A program made the translations under genes and the position numbers. From an uncultured Paracoccaceae bacterium (GTDB taxonomy: Bacteria; Pseudomonadota; Alphaproteobacteria; Rhodobacterales; Rhodobacteraceae): 64,000 nt of DNA. How positions within the stretch are numbered: the stretch's first letter is position 1; each line of letters starts with the position of its first letter. The stretch spans positions 992,001 through 1,056,000 of the forward strand of contig CANMYO010000001.1 in assembly GCA_947502145.1 (NCBI GenBank), written 5' to 3'. The notes under the pieces were generated by a model. It was not told where the DNA came from, searched no databases, and worked only from the letters and a program-made list of their open reading frames with translations. This document shows positions 35,943-44,804 of this stretch, in pieces.

Positions 35943-38021
35943 ATGAACGCCCCTTTTCGGCAGGACGCGCGCATGGGACGGCTAAACACTGTCCTGGGCA
36001 AGGATATTTTGAATGTGCTGCGATTTGCGGGTGCTGAATATGTCAACGATATGTTTGATTACCGGGTCGAGGCGCTGGGGCAGGAGAATGACGCGGATTT
36101 TGAAGCGCTGATCGGCACGCATGCAACCGTCAGCCTACGCAGCTTTGATCACGATGAAACACCGTTTGACGGTATCATCACCGAGGTTCGGCTAATGGGA
36201 CCGGGCGATGGTGGTTTCCGCTATGAACTGACGTTGCGGCCTTGGCTTTGGCTTCTGGGCCGGCGACGCAAGCAGCAAATCTACCACGAGATGACGGTGG
36301 TCGACATCCTGAACGAGGTTTTCGCCCCCTACAGCGGCTTGGGTGAACCAGCGGTCGAGAACCGGTTGACGGGTGATTATCCGACGCTGGAATATACCGT
36401 GCAATACCGCGAGAGCGATCTGGACTTTGCAACCCGGATGATGGAGCGATTTGGCATCAGCTATCACTTTACCCATGCCGAGGGGTCACACACACTTGTG
36501 CTGACGGATAATGTCAGCGCCCACGATGACGTACCGGGGGCATCGCGCAAGTTTATCAGCACCGCTGACGGACACCGCGCCGATGAAGAGCATTTCTGGC
36601 AAATGCGCGCGGCGCGGCGGCTGACCACTGGGGCAATCCGGCTCACCGACTACAACTTCAAGACCCCAACGGCGGCAATGGAGGCGGACCGGACAGGTGA
36701 CGCGGCATATGCCGAAGGGCAGATCGAAAGCTTTGACTACCCTGGTGACTATCTGGATCAGGCGACCGGCAAGAAAGTTGCGCGAATGCGGGTCGACCAG
36801 GAACGCGGTCAAGACCCACGCCACGAGGCTGTGGGCGATTGTGCAACCCTGCGGGCTGGTCAAACGATCAAGGTGATTGGTGACAAGGTGCCCGGCGTCG
36901 GCAAATCGCTGTGTTTGCGGGTACAGCATAGTTACACATCCGGCGGCTATACCAGCGGAGACGCCACCGCGGGTCCGGCCTATGAGGGGCGCTATCTTTT
37001 CATGCCCCAGAACACGCCGTTGCGCCCTGAGCGCAAAACCGCGCCGGCGATCGTGCAGGGGCCACAGACCGCAACCGTCGTGGGCGATGGTGAGATTGAC
37101 TGCGATCAATACGGCCGCATTCTGGTGCATTTCCACTGGGATTTGGACAAGCGGTATTCCATGCGGTGCAGGGTCAGCCAGAATTGGGCCAGCAAGGGCT
37201 GGGGCGGCATGGTGATTCCGCGGATCGGCATGGAAGTCGTGGTCGAATTTTTGGAGGGCGATCCCGACAAACCACTTGTAACGGGCTGCGTTTACAACGG
37301 CAAAAATGATCCGCCATATGACCTGCCTGCGCATAAGACCAAAAGCGTGTTCCGCAGTGACACCCATAAGGGCACCGGATTCAACGAATTCACCTTTGAA
37401 GATGAAAAGGGTCGCGAAAAGGTCTATCTGCATGGGCAGAAGGATCACGAGATTCATATCGAAAATGACCGCACGAAACGGATCGACCGCAATCAGATTG
37501 AAAGCGTTGGCCGCAACAAGAACATCGAGGTAGGGAACAATCATCACGAAGTCATTGGCGGCAACATGACGCTGATGGTTGGCCCCAATAAATTGCAGTC
37601 GTTTGTCTTGGGTAAATTCAAGGCTTTGACCAGCACCTTGGGCGATATCACCAGCAAATTAGGCCTGCCAGAGGCATTCAACATGGGTGAGGGCAACCTC
37701 GTGATTGGCGTAGCCAAGAACAAGGCCGAGACGGTCATGGTCAGTTCTTCGGAAATTGTCGGCGGCGCCAAGACCGTGGCTGTGGGGGGCGGATTGCAGG
37801 TCTCTGTCGCGGGGCTGAAGAACGAATCCGTTCTGCTGGGATCTTATGAAGAAATCGGGCAAAACAAGGTAGTGGTGGCTGGTAAGCGAATGGAGTTTGT
37901 CTGCGGCAAATCCAAAATCCAGCTGAACGAAAACGGCGATATATTCATCGAAGGCGTGAATATTAAGGCGGTTGGGTCATCAACGGTTGATATCGACGGT
38001 GGCAAGGTGGACATCAACTGA
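35943..38021 (+). CDS. vgrG: T6SS spike protein VgrG (copy 2)
   Basis: A 692-residue VgrG, parallel to the copy at 18765. The gp27-like half has FDYRVEALGQ, IGTHATVSL, LEYTVQYRESDLDFATRMME and SYHFTHAEGSHTLV. The OB part has CDQYGRILVHFHWD, RCRVSQNWASKGWGGM and IGMEVVVEFLEGDPDKPL. The C-terminal needle is different and longer than in copy 1 (LMVGPNKLQSFVLGKFKALT, then AKNKAETVMVSSSEIVGGAK), which suggests a different cargo. An in-frame GTG at 35910 exists; the ATG at 35943 fits family length better. The stop overlaps the start of the next gene (TGATG). Confidence 0.95.
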   Translation: MNAPFRQDARMGRLNTVLGKDILNVLRFAGAEYVNDMFDYRVEALGQENDADFEALIGTHATVSLRSFDHDETPFDGIITEVRLMGPGDGGFRYELTLRPWLWLLGRRRKQQIYHEMTVVDILNEVFAPYSGLGEPAVENRLTGDYPTLEYTVQYRESDLDFATRMMERFGISYHFTHAEGSHTLVLTDNVSAHDDVPGASRKFISTADGHRADEEHFWQMRAARRLTTGAIRLTDYNFKTPTAAMEADRTGDAAYAEGQIESFDYPGDYLDQATGKKVARMRVDQERGQDPRHEAVGDCATLRAGQTIKVIGDKVPGVGKSLCLRVQHSYTSGGYTSGDATAGPAYEGRYLFMPQNTPLRPERKTAPAIVQGPQTATVVGDGEIDCDQYGRILVHFHWDLDKRYSMRCRVSQNWASKGWGGMVIPRIGMEVVVEFLEGDPDKPLVTGCVYNGKNDPPYDLPAHKTKSVFRSDTHKGTGFNEFTFEDEKGREKVYLHGQKDHEIHIENDRTKRIDRNQIESVGRNKNIEVGNNHHEVIGGNMTLMVGPNKLQSFVLGKFKALTSTLGDITSKLGLPEAFNMGEGNLVIGVAKNKAETVMVSSSEIVGGAKTVAVGGGLQVSVAGLKNESVLLGSYEEIGQNKVVVAGKRMEFVCGKSKIQLNENGDIFIEGVNIKAVGSSTVDIDGGKVDIN

Positions 38022-38365
38022 TGAGCTTTCGCAAGGGAACCTTCGCCGAACAGGAGCCGGAACGCAAAGCGCTGCGCGAGAAAATGCGCAAAGCCTTCTT
38101 TGCCGATCTCGGCATGAAACCCACCAACAATGTGTTGGTCAACGAGGTAGACCAAAAAGTCATGGTGCAAAAGCGGGCCGATATGCTGGCGACGGCGCGG
38201 GCCGTGCATGAGGATGACACTGCCGCCTTGGATTTGATGGAGGCCGCGATCGGGCAGCTGGGCTTTGGCCTTGTGCCGCCACCACCGGGGCGACGGTCGA
38301 CGCCGAACCTGAAGGCGCTTGGCGTCATGAACATGCGCAACTTTTTTTACACGTACAGGGGTTAA
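38021..38365 (+). CDS. Small protein of unknown family in VgrG operon
   Basis: A 114-residue protein, not recognised. It is rich in charged helical sequence (EPERKALREKMRKAFFADLG), then NEVDQKVMVQKRADMLATA and a Pro-rich turn (LVPPPPGRRSTP) near the C terminus. It has no signal peptide or transmembrane helix. Its ATG overlaps the vgrG stop and it ends 2 bp before the large candidate effector. The position and size fit an effector adaptor or chaperone that couples the next protein to VgrG; this is inference only. Confidence 0.72.
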   Translation: MSFRKGTFAEQEPERKALREKMRKAFFADLGMKPTNNVLVNEVDQKVMVQKRADMLATARAVHEDDTAALDLMEAAIGQLGFGLVPPPPGRRSTPNLKALGVMNMRNFFYTYRG

Positions 38366-38367
38366 CG

Positions 38368-40119
38368 ATGGGCAACGCGGAAGATGCGTTTCTGTCCCCT
38401 GACCAACTGCCCGGCGACACTTTTGCCGATCAGGCGACAGAGGTATCCGAATACGCGCAAGAGGCGATGAACCGCGTCGCCGCACAGTATCGCTTTGCCG
38501 GGTTGGTGGCCGGTATCAAGGGGCCCAACGATACGGATGATGATGTTGACGCAGCCCGTGCTGCAGTGCTTGAGGCCCTGTCGGATTTTCTCAATCCCGA
38601 AACTGGACCGCTGAATCAGGAAATTGATCGCCTGCACCGGGAGTTACGCGCCCAACAGGATGCGCTGCGCGCCGACATGATGAACGATGCATCCGCCGGG
38701 CCTTATTCGCTGCGGTTGGTCGACGACATTTTCCCGCGCGGTCACCCAAATGATCAAGGTGCAGGCACCATGGATCATTTGGGACAGGGGGGGCGTGACG
38801 CGGTTTTTGACGACGCGATGTATCGGCATGGACTGGGTGCGGACCTGCGCCAGCGACTGACTGCGGCCCGCGACAAGGGCAACCTGATTGCGCAACTTGA
38901 AACCCAACGCCGCGCGCAGATTGCCGCAGAATGGCGGGCGTTTTGGTCAGGGGTCTGGAACAAGGCCAAGGACTATTACAATGACAAGATCGCGCTGGTC
39001 CGTGAAGGTAAATATCTGGTCGCTGCAGGTAAGATTGTCGTTGATGGGATCGAAGTGTTTCACGTTGAAATCGTGGTGGCAATCATCACGGCGGCGGTGA
39101 TTGCTGCGACGGGCGGTGTGACAGTTGGCATGACCCCGATCATCGCAAGCGCCGTTGCGGCAGCGATCCGGGTCGTCAAGGTCGGAGCCGGCGTGCTGCG
39201 CCGGTCGGCTGACGAAATGAAACACGCCGCCGCCGCCGCGCGGTTCTCTATTGAACTGCGCCGCGTTGACGCCTCTGAGTTGAATATGCCCGTCGCGCGG
39301 CCCGCGTATTTTTATAGCCGCGAAATTGATGTGTCCCGTGATCTGACCAATGACGAAAAACGGTTGCTGAACGAGGAAAACCAAGGCTCAACCGAGCCGA
39401 CGGATGATGCCGGAGATCCCGGTTCGGCGCGCGCCGCACTTATTTCCAAGCGTGACGAGGACTATGACAGCATACGCACAGCCGTGACGCCCGCGATCAT
39501 GGCCAAGGCGGCGGAAACAGGTGCCAGTGCGGCCCATATTGCCGCACGCCGACGCCTTATTCAGGCCTACGAGGCAAGATTTGGCGCTGTCCCGAACCTG
39601 CGAGCGGGTATGGACGATACAAAGCCGATGCGGATCGTTCGATATCCGGAAAATGGTGTAACCCGGTTGGGGAACTGGCGGAACGAGCATGCGGTTGGTG
39701 AAGATGGCAACCAATTATTCGATTTCGGCAGCTTTTATGATCCCTCCGGCGGGGCCGTCACGCCAAGCCAACTTGGTATCAACTCAACCGGCAAGACACT
39801 TGGCATCATTGATGTGAGCGACCGTCCGGGGCTCGCTTTTGAGGGGATAGGCACGCCGCTTGACGACAATTATTCGGTGAATGGCGCCATTCGGGAAACC
39901 CAGGGCGGAGAACTTCAATGGCATATCCCCACTGACTACAAACCGCGCCCCGTTGACCTGGTAGAGAACCGAACAAATTGGCGCGATCTGCCCGGGAATG
40001 CCCATTGGGTTGAGGCGGAACAACAAGGGCGGCTTGTCTATGAACCAAGGGGGGACGACACACGTCCCAACTGGTATCTGGATGGTGACCCCGTGCCCGA
40101 AGCGGAAGGGATTAGATAG
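38368..40119 (+). CDS. Candidate T6SS effector of unknown family
   Basis: A 583-residue protein, not recognised. Residues 1-200 look helical and acidic. A long hydrophobic segment at about 232-270 (VVAIITAAVIAATGG, TPIIASAVAAAIRVV) could insert in membranes. The region 290-400 is charged. The C-terminal ~150 residues form a separate, Trp/Gly/Asn-rich domain (NGVTRLGNWRNEHAVGED, SVNGAIRETQGGELQWHIP) that has the feel of a polymorphic-toxin tail. It is encoded directly behind VgrG and a small adaptor-like protein and directly before a 257-residue protein. Effector status comes from position and domain layout; the activity is unknown. Confidence 0.75.
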   Translation: MGNAEDAFLSPDQLPGDTFADQATEVSEYAQEAMNRVAAQYRFAGLVAGIKGPNDTDDDVDAARAAVLEALSDFLNPETGPLNQEIDRLHRELRAQQDALRADMMNDASAGPYSLRLVDDIFPRGHPNDQGAGTMDHLGQGGRDAVFDDAMYRHGLGADLRQRLTAARDKGNLIAQLETQRRAQIAAEWRAFWSGVWNKAKDYYNDKIALVREGKYLVAAGKIVVDGIEVFHVEIVVAIITAAVIAATGGVTVGMTPIIASAVAAAIRVVKVGAGVLRRSADEMKHAAAAARFSIELRRVDASELNMPVARPAYFYSREIDVSRDLTNDEKRLLNEENQGSTEPTDDAGDPGSARAALISKRDEDYDSIRTAVTPAIMAKAAETGASAAHIAARRRLIQAYEARFGAVPNLRAGMDDTKPMRIVRYPENGVTRLGNWRNEHAVGEDGNQLFDFGSFYDPSGGAVTPSQLGINSTGKTLGIIDVSDRPGLAFEGIGTPLDDNYSVNGAIRETQGGELQWHIPTDYKPRPVDLVENRTNWRDLPGNAHWVEAEQQGRLVYEPRGDDTRPNWYLDGDPVPEAEGIR

Positions 40120-40893
40120 ATGACGGCTCAGCCAGACTCCAACAAAGAGGCACAGGTTCTTGCGCTGACGAAAGACTTTGCGCGTTGGCGAACGGACAAT
40201 CCCGTTGGGGTTGATGGTTTGGATCAGATGATCGGAATGATCGGGCGCGCAGTGACCCAGCAGGAGCCGCTGTCTCAGACGTTGTTAACACGGCTGATCA
40301 CAGGTCTTGTGCAATTGGAAACGTCGGCCCAAGAGATCGACAACGACTTGGCCAAGGCTGTCGCCTACCTGCGGACAATGCTGCACGACCGACCGGGCGA
40401 AATCGACGATGATGCTGCGTTTCTTTATGGGATGGATTTTGCCCATCGCGCCGGTGTGATTTATCCCGAAGACGCAGGCGTCAAGGGCTTTGCGGGACGT
40501 TGGAACGCGCTGGTCGGAGATGCTGCAACCGACCGAATTGTTGCATTATACTCTGTCGCCACAAATGCACCGTTGACGGTCGAGGATCAGGCAGCCCTCG
40601 CGGCCCCCTTACTCAAAACCATTCTGGAGCGGACGTTTCCTTTGCCTGCCTATGTCGACGGAATGCATTTCGGGCAACTGGCCTGGGGTGACGGGGCGCA
40701 GATCGCACACCAACTTTGGCAAGAGCTGATCGACCCCGGTGCAAGAGGACAGTCTTATGCTCTGATCCCGGATGACTGCCCCGATGCCGTTGAAGAAAGG
40801 TATGTTCATTGGGTCAACCAACCCTTTTATCGCCATTGGCTGACAGAGGGGCTGTCGGCGGGCGCACGATTCCCGGGTGTGACGATCAATTGA
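40120..40893 (+). CDS. Candidate immunity protein for the preceding effector
   Basis: A 257-residue soluble protein, not recognised. It begins on the base after the effector stop codon. It is mostly helical and acidic (DGLDQMIGMIGRAVTQQEPL, GEIDDDAAFLYGMDFAHRAG), with no signal peptide or membrane helix, so it would act in the cytoplasm. The strict effector-then-partner order and zero spacing are typical of T6SS effector-immunity pairs. If the effector acts in the cytoplasm this assignment fits; if it acts in the membrane or periplasm another gene may be the immunity factor. Confidence 0.68.
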   Translation: MTAQPDSNKEAQVLALTKDFARWRTDNPVGVDGLDQMIGMIGRAVTQQEPLSQTLLTRLITGLVQLETSAQEIDNDLAKAVAYLRTMLHDRPGEIDDDAAFLYGMDFAHRAGVIYPEDAGVKGFAGRWNALVGDAATDRIVALYSVATNAPLTVEDQAALAAPLLKTILERTFPLPAYVDGMHFGQLAWGDGAQIAHQLWQELIDPGARGQSYALIPDDCPDAVEERYVHWVNQPFYRHWLTEGLSAGARFPGVTIN

Positions 40894-41036
40894 TGCGCTT
40901 CTTAAGATATCCGCCACGTGACCATATTGCGAGTTCCCAAGCGACAAGCAATGCGTCGAAGCAGAGGATACCCGGAGTCTGGACCGTGAAAACGACACCG
41001 GGCGCAATGCCTGGGTCGAAGATGCTGGTATCGTAA
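40893..41036 (+). CDS. Very short reading frame, coding status doubtful
   Basis: A 47-codon frame whose ATG overlaps the stop of the previous gene (TGATG) and whose stop overlaps the next start (TAATG). The chain of overlaps is the only argument for it. It contains Arg and Leu codons (AGA, AGG, TTA) that are rare in neighbouring genes, and the product (RIPGVWTVKTTPGAMPGSK in its second half) matches nothing I know. It may be a decayed piece of an earlier gene. Confidence 0.35.
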   Translation: MRFLRYPPRDHIASSQATSNASKQRIPGVWTVKTTPGAMPGSKMLVS

Positions 41037-41239
41037 TGAAAGCTCGGAAGCTTATGACCTCGCCAGACCCTGTCGTGCAATTGTGTTCACTGACGCTAAT
41101 CGGTGTTCCTGCGCTTATCGATTGGTCGGCGCATGCATGGATGGCAACACCGGACGACAAGAGCTGGCATGAGGACTCGTATCAGGATGATGCGCCGATA
41201 CGGCCGGACATGAGCCAGCAGATGCGGGGGCTTTCATGA
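41036..41239 (+). CDS. Small protein of unknown function in VgrG operon
   Basis: A 67-residue frame linked to both neighbours by overlapping start and stop codons (TAATG at its start, ATGA at its end). The product has a hydrophobic first half (VVQLCSLTLIGVPALIDW) and a Trp/Asp-rich second half (SWHEDSYQDDAPIRPDM). No family is recognised. It could be a small adaptor or a remnant kept for translational coupling of the next gene. Confidence 0.5.
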   Translation: MKARKLMTSPDPVVQLCSLTLIGVPALIDWSAHAWMATPDDKSWHEDSYQDDAPIRPDMSQQMRGLS

Positions 41240-41583
41240 CGCCACTGGTTTTGCGCAGGATTACCGCAGTGACGCCCGCCGGAGTTCCGGTGCTGGACGG
41301 TGAAAATCGCCGGGTGATAGCGGTGCAGCGGTTCACAAACGCGCACGTCGGGTCACAGGTGGTCTGTCAGCCTGTCAGCAGCGAAGAGGACGCGGTTCTG
41401 GCGTTGGGTGTGATCGACACGACCGATGCAGGGTGGGCAGGAGATGCCCCCGTCGTGCTGCGATCCGGTGAGGCAAGCCTGACACTGGCCCCTGACGGGT
41501 CAGTGCGGATCGAGGGCGGTAGTTTTGGTTTGCGGGTGCGCAATGCGGTGCGCGTCGAAGGTGCAACGATTGATCTGAACTGA
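41236..41583 (+). CDS. Small beta-rich T6SS-associated protein (DUF6484-like)
   Basis: A 115-residue, strand-rich protein. It starts with TPLVLRRITAVTPAGVPVLD and ends with a needle-like tail (GGSFGLRVRNAVRVEGATID) that resembles the terminal strands of VgrG spikes. Proteins of this size and type, including the DUF6484 group, are encoded just before DUF2169 and PAAR-like genes in many T6SS loci. The family match is from memory of the pattern and is uncertain. It overlaps the previous frame by 4 bp and the DUF2169 gene by 1 bp. Confidence 0.65.
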   Translation: MTPLVLRRITAVTPAGVPVLDGENRRVIAVQRFTNAHVGSQVVCQPVSSEEDAVLALGVIDTTDAGWAGDAPVVLRSGEASLTLAPDGSVRIEGGSFGLRVRNAVRVEGATIDLN

Positions 41584-42659
41584 TGCAATTGTGGGAACTT
41601 CATAACGCAACGCCGTTTGCGGCGACCGCCCAATTTGAGCGGGATGAAAAGGCCGCGGCCTTTTGGTGTGTGTGGATTAAGGCAACGTTTAATGTGGACG
41701 CCGATGGACGGGTGCGTTTGGCGTCGGAACAACGGCCTTTGGTGGCGGCACCGGTGGTTGATGATGCTGGTCTGTTGCAGGCCGACACCGACCTGAGTCT
41801 GCCAAAATCGGCGACGGACATTTTGCTGGATGGTGACAGCCTGCCGCCAAAGGATTGGACGCGCGGCACGGCCTATGCTGTTGCAGCGAAGGTTGGTGAT
41901 TGGTCCAAGACACTGACCGTAAGACCCGCAGCGACATGGCGTTGGATGAAGGGCGCACAGGTTCACGAAGACAGCACACCAGGCATTCCGCTTACCTATA
42001 CGCTAGGCTTTGGCGGCACCGTGACCGACGCTGCGGGGCAAGAGATCAGCCATGAACCAAACCCGGCGGGCCTTGGCTTTGCGCCCGGTGCAGGGCGCGG
42101 TGACCGGGTGGCGGCCCCGCGGTTATTTTACAAAGGCGAAACCTGGAAGGGACCCAAGGATCGTCCCAATCCCGCGGGATTTGGCCCCATTGCCCGGCAC
42201 TGGCTGGATCGCGCCAATCTGGCGGGAACCTTTGATACGGACTGGATGCAGACCCGCGCGCCGCTTTTGCCAAAAGACCACGACCCGGCCTTTCGTCATG
42301 CCGCCCCTTCCGATCAACGCTATGACGGGTATCTGAAAGGCGGCGAGGCGGTGCAGCTAACCCATATCGCATGGGGCGACGGCGGCCATGCGCCAGCATT
42401 CAAATTGCCCGTGCTGGACTTTGCCGTCGACAGCCATTTTCGCGGGGCATGGGTGCCACAGCTGATGCAGATTGATACCCTGGCCATGTACCCGCGCGAT
42501 CGGCAGTTCAGCCTTTGCTGGTGCGGCACATTGCCGGTGGGCGCTGTCAAGAATGACGTGGCCTTGCGTGAGACACTGATCAGTCTGCGCAGCAGTCAGG
42601 GCTTTGCGGTGCCGCCAGAAATGATGGACGCATTCTATAACGAAGCGGGGGTGTCCTAA
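41583..42659 (+). CDS. DUF2169 family T6SS accessory protein (copy 2)
   Basis: A 358-residue DUF2169 protein, presumed to help assemble the PAAR-like effector encoded next to it. Family blocks are CVWIKATFNVDADG, PLTYTLGFGGTV, EPNPAGLGFAPGAGRGD, NPAGFGPIARHWLDRA and RQFSLCWCGTLPVG. It starts on the last base of the previous gene's stop codon and ends 1 bp before the PAAR-like gene. It is clearly related to the copy at 21274 but not a recent duplicate. Confidence 0.9.
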   Translation: MQLWELHNATPFAATAQFERDEKAAAFWCVWIKATFNVDADGRVRLASEQRPLVAAPVVDDAGLLQADTDLSLPKSATDILLDGDSLPPKDWTRGTAYAVAAKVGDWSKTLTVRPAATWRWMKGAQVHEDSTPGIPLTYTLGFGGTVTDAAGQEISHEPNPAGLGFAPGAGRGDRVAAPRLFYKGETWKGPKDRPNPAGFGPIARHWLDRANLAGTFDTDWMQTRAPLLPKDHDPAFRHAAPSDQRYDGYLKGGEAVQLTHIAWGDGGHAPAFKLPVLDFAVDSHFRGAWVPQLMQIDTLAMYPRDRQFSLCWCGTLPVGAVKNDVALRETLISLRSSQGFAVPPEMMDAFYNEAGVS

Positions 42660-42660
42660 C

Positions 42661-43743
42661 ATGGGTGTGACGATCAACGTCAATGGCCTGACGGTCGCGC
42701 ATAAGGGGTCGGGTGGCTACGAAAAGAACTCTGCCCCGGACGTGTGCAAAACGCCGCCACACCCGGTGCCGGTTCCTTATACAATCGTGTCGTTCAATTC
42801 CGGCCTGAAGAAGGGCAGCGTAGAGGTCAAGGCCGATGGCGGGCAATCGGTGGCGATCAAAGGGTCGATCCACACGCCGTGCACCGGCGACCAACCGGGC
42901 AGCGCGGGCGGGGTCATGTCCGGCACAACGGTGCACGAAAGCAGCTGGATCACCTATTCCCCCAACGTGAAGATCGAGGGCAAGAACGTCTGCCGCCAGT
43001 CCGACAAGATGTTCATGAACAAGAAGAACACGATTTCCGGCACTGGCGGCAACTGGGAGCCGACCCTGTCGACAAGCGACCCGGTGCTGGCAGAGTTGTG
43101 CAAGGTGTTCTGCCGGATCAACAACGACGGCCAGCCCAACAAGGACGCGCGCGGCAAAGAGGCGGCGCGCAACTCGCCAGAGGTGGATCGGGCCGCGCGA
43201 CGCGGTTACGGGCGAAATGCAGCGACGACCTATGATAAAAAGATCATGCATCCGACATTGATCGAAATGGATGGGCCGAAGAACCGACCTCGTGTGAATT
43301 GGGCAGACAATCTTGATGGTCTGGAAGATAAACTTCGCCGCAGCTTTTTCGACAATGCGGGCCGCATACTTGGGCGCGAGGTGACAGAACGGGTCGGTCG
43401 GATCTGGACTCGCGCAATCCCGTTTGTAGGTTGGGCAATGGCGGCATATGACGTCTATGATCTGACGATGACGGCTTCAGATCTATGGAAGCAGTACAAG
43501 GCTACGGCTGTGGATGAACTACGAAGGCTGGCCGATCAGGACTACTTTATCTATGAGGCCAGGCCTGACGTCACAATTGACGTCGATGGAAAGGCAGAAG
43601 GGATCTACGATTTCAAGTTTGGTGATGACAAATGGAATCCAGGACAAAGAGAACTTTACGACGATATCTTACCGGATGGCAAAGCGCCACAGGTTGTAGA
43701 TCAAGATACTTGTGAATGCGAACGCAGGGGGGCTGGGGCATGA
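42661..43743 (+). CDS. PAAR-like (DUF4150) protein with C-terminal PD-(D/E)XK-type nuclease domain, candidate effector
   Basis: A 360-residue two-part protein. Residues 1-150 are a DUF4150 cone (SAPDVCKTPPHPVPVPYTIV, GDQPGSAGGVMSGTT, GKNVCRQSDKMF). A hydrophobic stretch at about 251-272 could help membrane passage. The last ~65 residues carry a nuclease-like pattern: Glu299, RPDV with Asp303, DFKF with Asp317 and Lys319, then Gln329 in NPGQRELYDD. This is the arrangement of PD-(D/E)XK/VRR-NUC-like enzymes. The second half uses more A/T-ending and rare codons than the first, as expected for a swapped toxin domain. The next gene encodes a DUF3396 immunity-type protein, which supports an effector role. 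Confidence 0.82.
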   Translation: MGVTINVNGLTVAHKGSGGYEKNSAPDVCKTPPHPVPVPYTIVSFNSGLKKGSVEVKADGGQSVAIKGSIHTPCTGDQPGSAGGVMSGTTVHESSWITYSPNVKIEGKNVCRQSDKMFMNKKNTISGTGGNWEPTLSTSDPVLAELCKVFCRINNDGQPNKDARGKEAARNSPEVDRAARRGYGRNAATTYDKKIMHPTLIEMDGPKNRPRVNWADNLDGLEDKLRRSFFDNAGRILGREVTERVGRIWTRAIPFVGWAMAAYDVYDLTMTASDLWKQYKATAVDELRRLADQDYFIYEARPDVTIDVDGKAEGIYDFKFGDDKWNPGQRELYDDILPDGKAPQVVDQDTCECERRGAGA

Positions 43744-44804
43744 TTGACCCGATGCGCGATCTGGAAACCGTCGCCGCGCTGCGTCAGGTAAAAGACCGGG
43801 AATACGTCAAGGCGACCTATGCCCTGCGAATCGACTTTCATTGCCCGGCACCCCTGTCGCACCGACCGGCAAAACTTGATACGTTTCTGGTGCGCGCGGC
43901 CCAGATCATGGGCGACAACCTGACCTATTATGAAGCAGAGGGGCAGGATTTTGCCGGGTCGCGCGGGCGCAAGCCCCGGGCGAGCGATTTTGCGCAATTG
44001 GGTCAAGTCTCGCAGATTATGGCGGCGTGTGAGGAGCGCAAGTCCGCAGAAAAAGCGGTGAGACGTGCCAAAATTGAAGAACGCACAGGCAAACCCACGC
44101 TCGACATCAACTTCCCGCCGTCTGACGGCGGCGTCCTGATCCTGGCCCAAAACGGGAGGGAGCATGAGACGACAGACGGCATTGTCTTGCTGGGGTTTGG
44201 CTACTGGCGTGTGTCGCTGTCATTTGGCCCCGACACCGCGCGCAACAATTGGGATGCAATTTTGCAGCTGGCCCAAGACTTGATGACCAGCGGCATCCCG
44301 GCGGGCGCGACGTTTGGCTATGCGATGAATGTGCAATCAGGTCTTCCGCCCGACCTTGACCAGCGCTATTTCCAGCCGCCGACACAGCGGTTTCAGATGC
44401 TGCACCCTATCGGGCTGGCGAAATTCGGTTTCTTCCCACGCACCGAACGCGCCGTGTTGCCGCCCGCCTGCTGGTATGTGATCGAGGATGAATGGACGAT
44501 TGAAAATGGCCTTGATCCCGCCGCGTTCCGCGCGCTGAAAGGCCAGGTTCACAGCGTCGAAGAAACCCCCAATGGTGTACTCTTGAAACTGTACGAGGCA
44601 CCGATCCTTGGTGACCTGCACGACGCGCCAGACCTGTCACCGGCTTATGCGTTGGGCGCGGTGCTGAAACCCGCGATGGAAAACGCCTGGCAGGAAAACC
44701 ACATGGGCCGCACCCCGCACGGGCTGGGCGGCATTGCGGTTGGGGAAATGGCAGACAGACTGGCGTTCTATACCCGCTTTGCACAAAAGAACCCCAACGC
44801 ATGA
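43740..44804 (+). CDS. DUF3396 / type VI immunity family protein
   Basis: A 354-residue protein resembling DUF3396, a family annotated as T6SS immunity proteins. Supporting segments are YALRIDFHCPAPLSHRPAKL, GFGYWRVSLSFGPDTARNNW, YGMNV-like AMNVQSGLPPDLDQRYF and PPACWYVIEDEWT. There is no signal peptide, as expected for protection against a cytoplasmic nuclease. The ATG at 43740 overlaps the stop of the nuclease gene (ATGA), so the toxin and its likely antidote are translated together. A start 24 bp upstream is possible but not needed. Confidence 0.78.
   Translation: MIDPMRDLETVAALRQVKDREYVKATYALRIDFHCPAPLSHRPAKLDTFLVRAAQIMGDNLTYYEAEGQDFAGSRGRKPRASDFAQLGQVSQIMAACEERKSAEKAVRRAKIEERTGKPTLDINFPPSDGGVLILAQNGREHETTDGIVLLGFGYWRVSLSFGPDTARNNWDAILQLAQDLMTSGIPAGATFGYAMNVQSGLPPDLDQRYFQPPTQRFQMLHPIGLAKFGFFPRTERAVLPPACWYVIEDEWTIENGLDPAAFRALKGQVHSVEETPNGVLLKLYEAPILGDLHDAPDLSPAYALGAVLKPAMENAWQENHMGRTPHGLGGIAVGEMADRLAFYTRFAQKNPNA

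Noticed and set aside
40886-41080. Minus-strand 64-codon frame with a hydrophobic stretch
   Set aside because: It opposes a chain of plus-strand overlapping genes, has no ribosome binding site or partner, and its hydrophobicity is typical of an antisense frame. Not excluded completely.
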